Position numbers and translations under genes: made by a program. Positions 62,013-64,000 of a stretch of DNA of 64,000 bases are shown here, piece by piece. The notes under the pieces were generated by a model, which worked only from the letters and a program-made list of their open reading frames with translations, ran no database searches and was not told where the DNA came from. The stretch is from Azospirillum sp. RU38E (GTDB taxonomy: Bacteria; Pseudomonadota; Alphaproteobacteria; Azospirillales; Azospirillaceae): contig NZ_FZOI01000010.1 in the NCBI RefSeq assembly GCF_900188385.1, positions 1 to 64,000 of the forward strand. Reading direction: 5' to 3'. How positions within the stretch are numbered: position 1 is the first letter of the stretch; each line of letters opens with the position of its first letter.

Positions 62013-64000
62013 CCGATCAAGCCGCCCTCCAGGCCCGGATGCCGGGTGAAACGGTGCTGTGCGCCCATTGTGGCCAGCCGGCCCTGCCGGGCAGCCACTT
62101 CTGCTCCCCCGGCTGCGAGGGCGCGCATGGCCTGATCCATGATCTGGGGCTGGATGCCTATTACGCACGGCGCGATGTGGTGGCCAAGCCGGTGGGCGAC
62201 CTTTCAGAGGAAGCGCCGCTGGATCTGGCCTCGGCTACAGACACCCTGCCGGGGGGCGATTGCCAGATGCGGCTGGTGCTAGACGGGCTGACCTGCGGCG
62301 CCTGCGTCTGGCTGATCGAAAGCGTGCTGCGGCGGGAACCGGAGGTGGTGTCCGCCCGCGTCAACCTGACCAGCAGCCGGCTGGCCCTGCGCTGGCATGG
62401 CGATGCTGCTCTGGCCGCCCGTTTTGTCGATATCCTGCGCCGGCTGGGCTATCGCCCCGCCGTGCCGGGGACCGACGGGGCGGATGATCCACAAAAGCGC
62501 AGTGAACGGGAACTGGTGCGCGCCATGGCGCTGGCGGGCTTTTCCGCCATGAATATCATGCTGTTGTCTGTCTCCATCTGGTCCGGCCATGCCGGCGGCA
62601 TGGGGGAGGCGACGCGCACCATGATGCATTGGCTCTCCGCCTTGATCGCCATTCCCACGGTGGCCTATGCCGGGCGGCCCTTCTTCCGCTCCGCCATTGG
62701 GGCGCTGCGGGCGCGGCGGTCCAACATGGATGTGCCGATTTCCATCGGCGTCACCCTGGCCACCCTGACATCGCTGTGGGAAACGCTGCGCCATGGCCAG
62801 CACGCCTATTTCGATGGCGCGGTCATGCTGCTGTTCTTCCTGCTGATCGGCCGCTTTCTGGATGCGCGCGCCCGTGGCCGTGCCCGCTCGGCGGCTGAAC
62901 ATCTGCTGGCGCTGGGCCGCGCCCCGGTGATGATGCTGGGGCCGGATGGCAGCGCCGTGCCGACGCCGCCGGCCCAGGTGCCGGTGGGGGCAACGGTGCT
63001 GGTGGCGGTGGGGGAACGGATTGGCGTGGATGGTGCCATTGCCGCCGGTACATCGGACATCGACACCTCTGTCGTTACTGGCGAAAGCAATCCGCAGGCG
63101 GCCGGTGTGGGGGACAAGGTCTTTGCCGGCATGGTGAACCTGTCGGCCCCGCTGCGCGTCACCGTGACGGCGCGCGGGGAAGATACGCTGCTGGCGGAAA
63201 TCGTCCGATTGATGGAATCGGCCGAACAGGGGCGGGCCCGTTTCGTCGCCCTGGCCGACCGGGTGGCCCGCAATTACACGCCCGTGGTGCATACCGCTGC
63301 CATCGCCACCTTCCTGGCCTGGACGTTGGGTGTGGGCCTGGCCTGGCAGCCGGCTTTGTTCATCGCCGTGTCCGTGCTGATCATCACCTGCCCCTGTGCG
63401 CTGGCACTGGCCGTGCCGGCGGTGCAGGTGGTGGCCACGGGCCGGTTGATGCGCCAGGGCGTGCTGCTGAAATCCCCTACCGCGCTGGAACGGCTGGCCA
63501 AGGTCGATCTGGTGGTGTTCGACAAGACCGGCACGCTGACCCTGGGCCGCCCGGAATTGCAGGCCGATCCGGCGCGCAGTGCTGCCGATCTGGAACTGGC
63601 GGCCGGTCTGGCCCGGTTCAGCCGGCACCCGCTGTCGCGCGCCATTGCGCGGGCTGCCGGGCCGGGGCCGGTGGCGCATGATGTACGCGAAGTGCCGGGG
63701 GCCGGGCTGGAATGGGATGGGCCGAGCGGCACGGTTCGGCTGGGCCGGCGCGGCTTTGTCGGCCCGGTGCCGGCCCCCCTGGTGGAAAATGCTGCCGGGC
63801 CGGAACTGTGGCTGGCCCAGCCGGGCCGCGCGCCGCTGCGCTTCAGCTTCATCGATGCACCGCGCCCGGATGCGGCGGCCACGGTTGCCACCCTGCGCCA
63901 GCGCGGCTATGGCGTGGCGCTATTGTCCGGCGACCGGGAAGGGGCGGTGGCCGCCCTTGCCGACCAGTTGGGCATCAGTGACTGGCGCGCCGGGGTGGAC
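62009..64000 (+). CDS. fixI: copper-transporting P1B-type ATPase FixI/CcoI (3' end outside window)
   Basis: Starts at the GTG 62009 overlapping the fixH stop and stays open to the window end (664 codons). An N-terminal metal-binding domain (LCAHCGQPALPGSHFCSPGC) is followed by a heavy-metal-associated domain with LTCGACVWL. Membrane segments, the transport motif CPC (residues 461-463) and the phosphorylation site DKTGT (D505) are present, and the nucleotide domain has begun (SGDREGAVAALADQLG). It delivers copper for cbb3 oxidase biogenesis. Truncated only by the window. Confidence 0.92.
   Translation, partial: MTDQAALQARMPGETVLCAHCGQPALPGSHFCSPGCEGAHGLIHDLGLDAYYARRDVVAKPVGDLSEEAPLDLASATDTLPGGDCQMRLVLDGLTCGACVWLIESVLRREPEVVSARVNLTSSRLALRWHGDAALAARFVDILRRLGYRPAVPGTDGADDPQKRSERELVRAMALAGFSAMNIMLLSVSIWSGHAGGMGEATRTMMHWLSALIAIPTVAYAGRPFFRSAIGALRARRSNMDVPISIGVTLATLTSLWETLRHGQHAYFDGAVMLLFFLLIGRFLDARARGRARSAAEHLLALGRAPVMMLGPDGSAVPTPPAQVPVGATVLVAVGERIGVDGAIAAGTSDIDTSVVTGESNPQAAGVGDKVFAGMVNLSAPLRVTVTARGEDTLLAEIVRLMESAEQGRARFVALADRVARNYTPVVHTAAIATFLAWTLGVGLAWQPALFIAVSVLIITCPCALALAVPAVQVVATGRLMRQGVLLKSPTALERLAKVDLVVFDKTGTLTLGRPELQADPARSAADLELAAGLARFSRHPLSRAIARAAGPGPVAHDVREVPGAGLEWDGPSGTVRLGRRGFVGPVPAPLVENAAGPELWLAQPGRAPLRFSFIDAPRPDAAATVATLRQRGYGVALLSGDREGAVAALADQLGISDWRAGVD

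Overview
This is a GC-rich, densely coding stretch of chromosome from a Gram-negative bacterium. The content points to an alphaproteobacterium, most likely a Rhodospirillales/Azospirillaceae-type organism: fixGHI with an FNR/FixK-type box, dctA-dctB-dctD with a sigma-54 promoter, TonB receptors, a Spinster-type MFS carrier, gcdH with a family III CoA-transferase, and NHLP-type leader peptides. The genus is inference only. No rRNA, tRNA, CRISPR array or prophage was seen.

Layout. 1-4.9 kb: end of an MBG-repeat surface adhesin, a TPR-CHAT protease-like lipoprotein and a small exported protein, in one overlapping operon. 4.9-9.5 kb: a cyclic-nucleotide-binding protein, a LacI regulator with a sodium/solute symporter, and a membrane diguanylate cyclase. 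9.7-11 kb: a hydrolase and a zinc-ribbon protein. 11.1-17.6 kb: a chaperone-usher pilus locus (chaperone, usher, two spore-coat-U-type subunits) split by an amidase gene on the opposite strand. 18-20 kb: a hybrid histidine kinase. 20-31 kb: a catabolic region with MFS carrier, TonB receptor, hydrolase, TetR, acyl-CoA ligase, a paired MaoC set, and a glutarate module (CoA-transferase, gcdH, LysR). 31.3-36.2 kb: an HlyD/RbbA/YhhJ-type export operon.

37.4-41.4 kb holds a membrane-anchored winged-helix/STAND/TPR regulator followed by an unknown small protein. 41.4-42.6 kb is a scar of two insertion sequences. 42.7-47.4 kb is the dicarboxylate uptake system dctABD. 47.5-48.9 kb is an AT-rich island with a Cys-rich unknown protein and an antitoxin gene broken by a nonsense codon. 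48.9-55.2 kb carries hisC, a siderophore-type TonB receptor with a Fur-like box, a Tat-exported flavin oxidase, and the rcnA/rcnR nickel-cobalt efflux pair. 55.3-58.5 kb has an oxidoreductase, a LysR regulator, a tandem universal stress protein behind an FNR/FixK box, and a 25-residue membrane peptide. 59.9-64 kb is fixGHI; fixI runs off the end.

The most unusual element is at 58.6-59.6 kb: two paralogous genes with 89-residue nitrile-hydratase-like leaders ending in Gly-Gly and short, diverged, cysteine-free core peptides. They look like RiPP (proteusin-type) precursors with no modification enzyme or exporter in view. They sit between two loci that carry FNR/FixK-type boxes. Two intergenic repeat families are also present: a roughly 120-160 bp element with ATACCAA/TTGGTAT ends, always just downstream of a gene (three copies), and a long perfect palindrome family (three copies).
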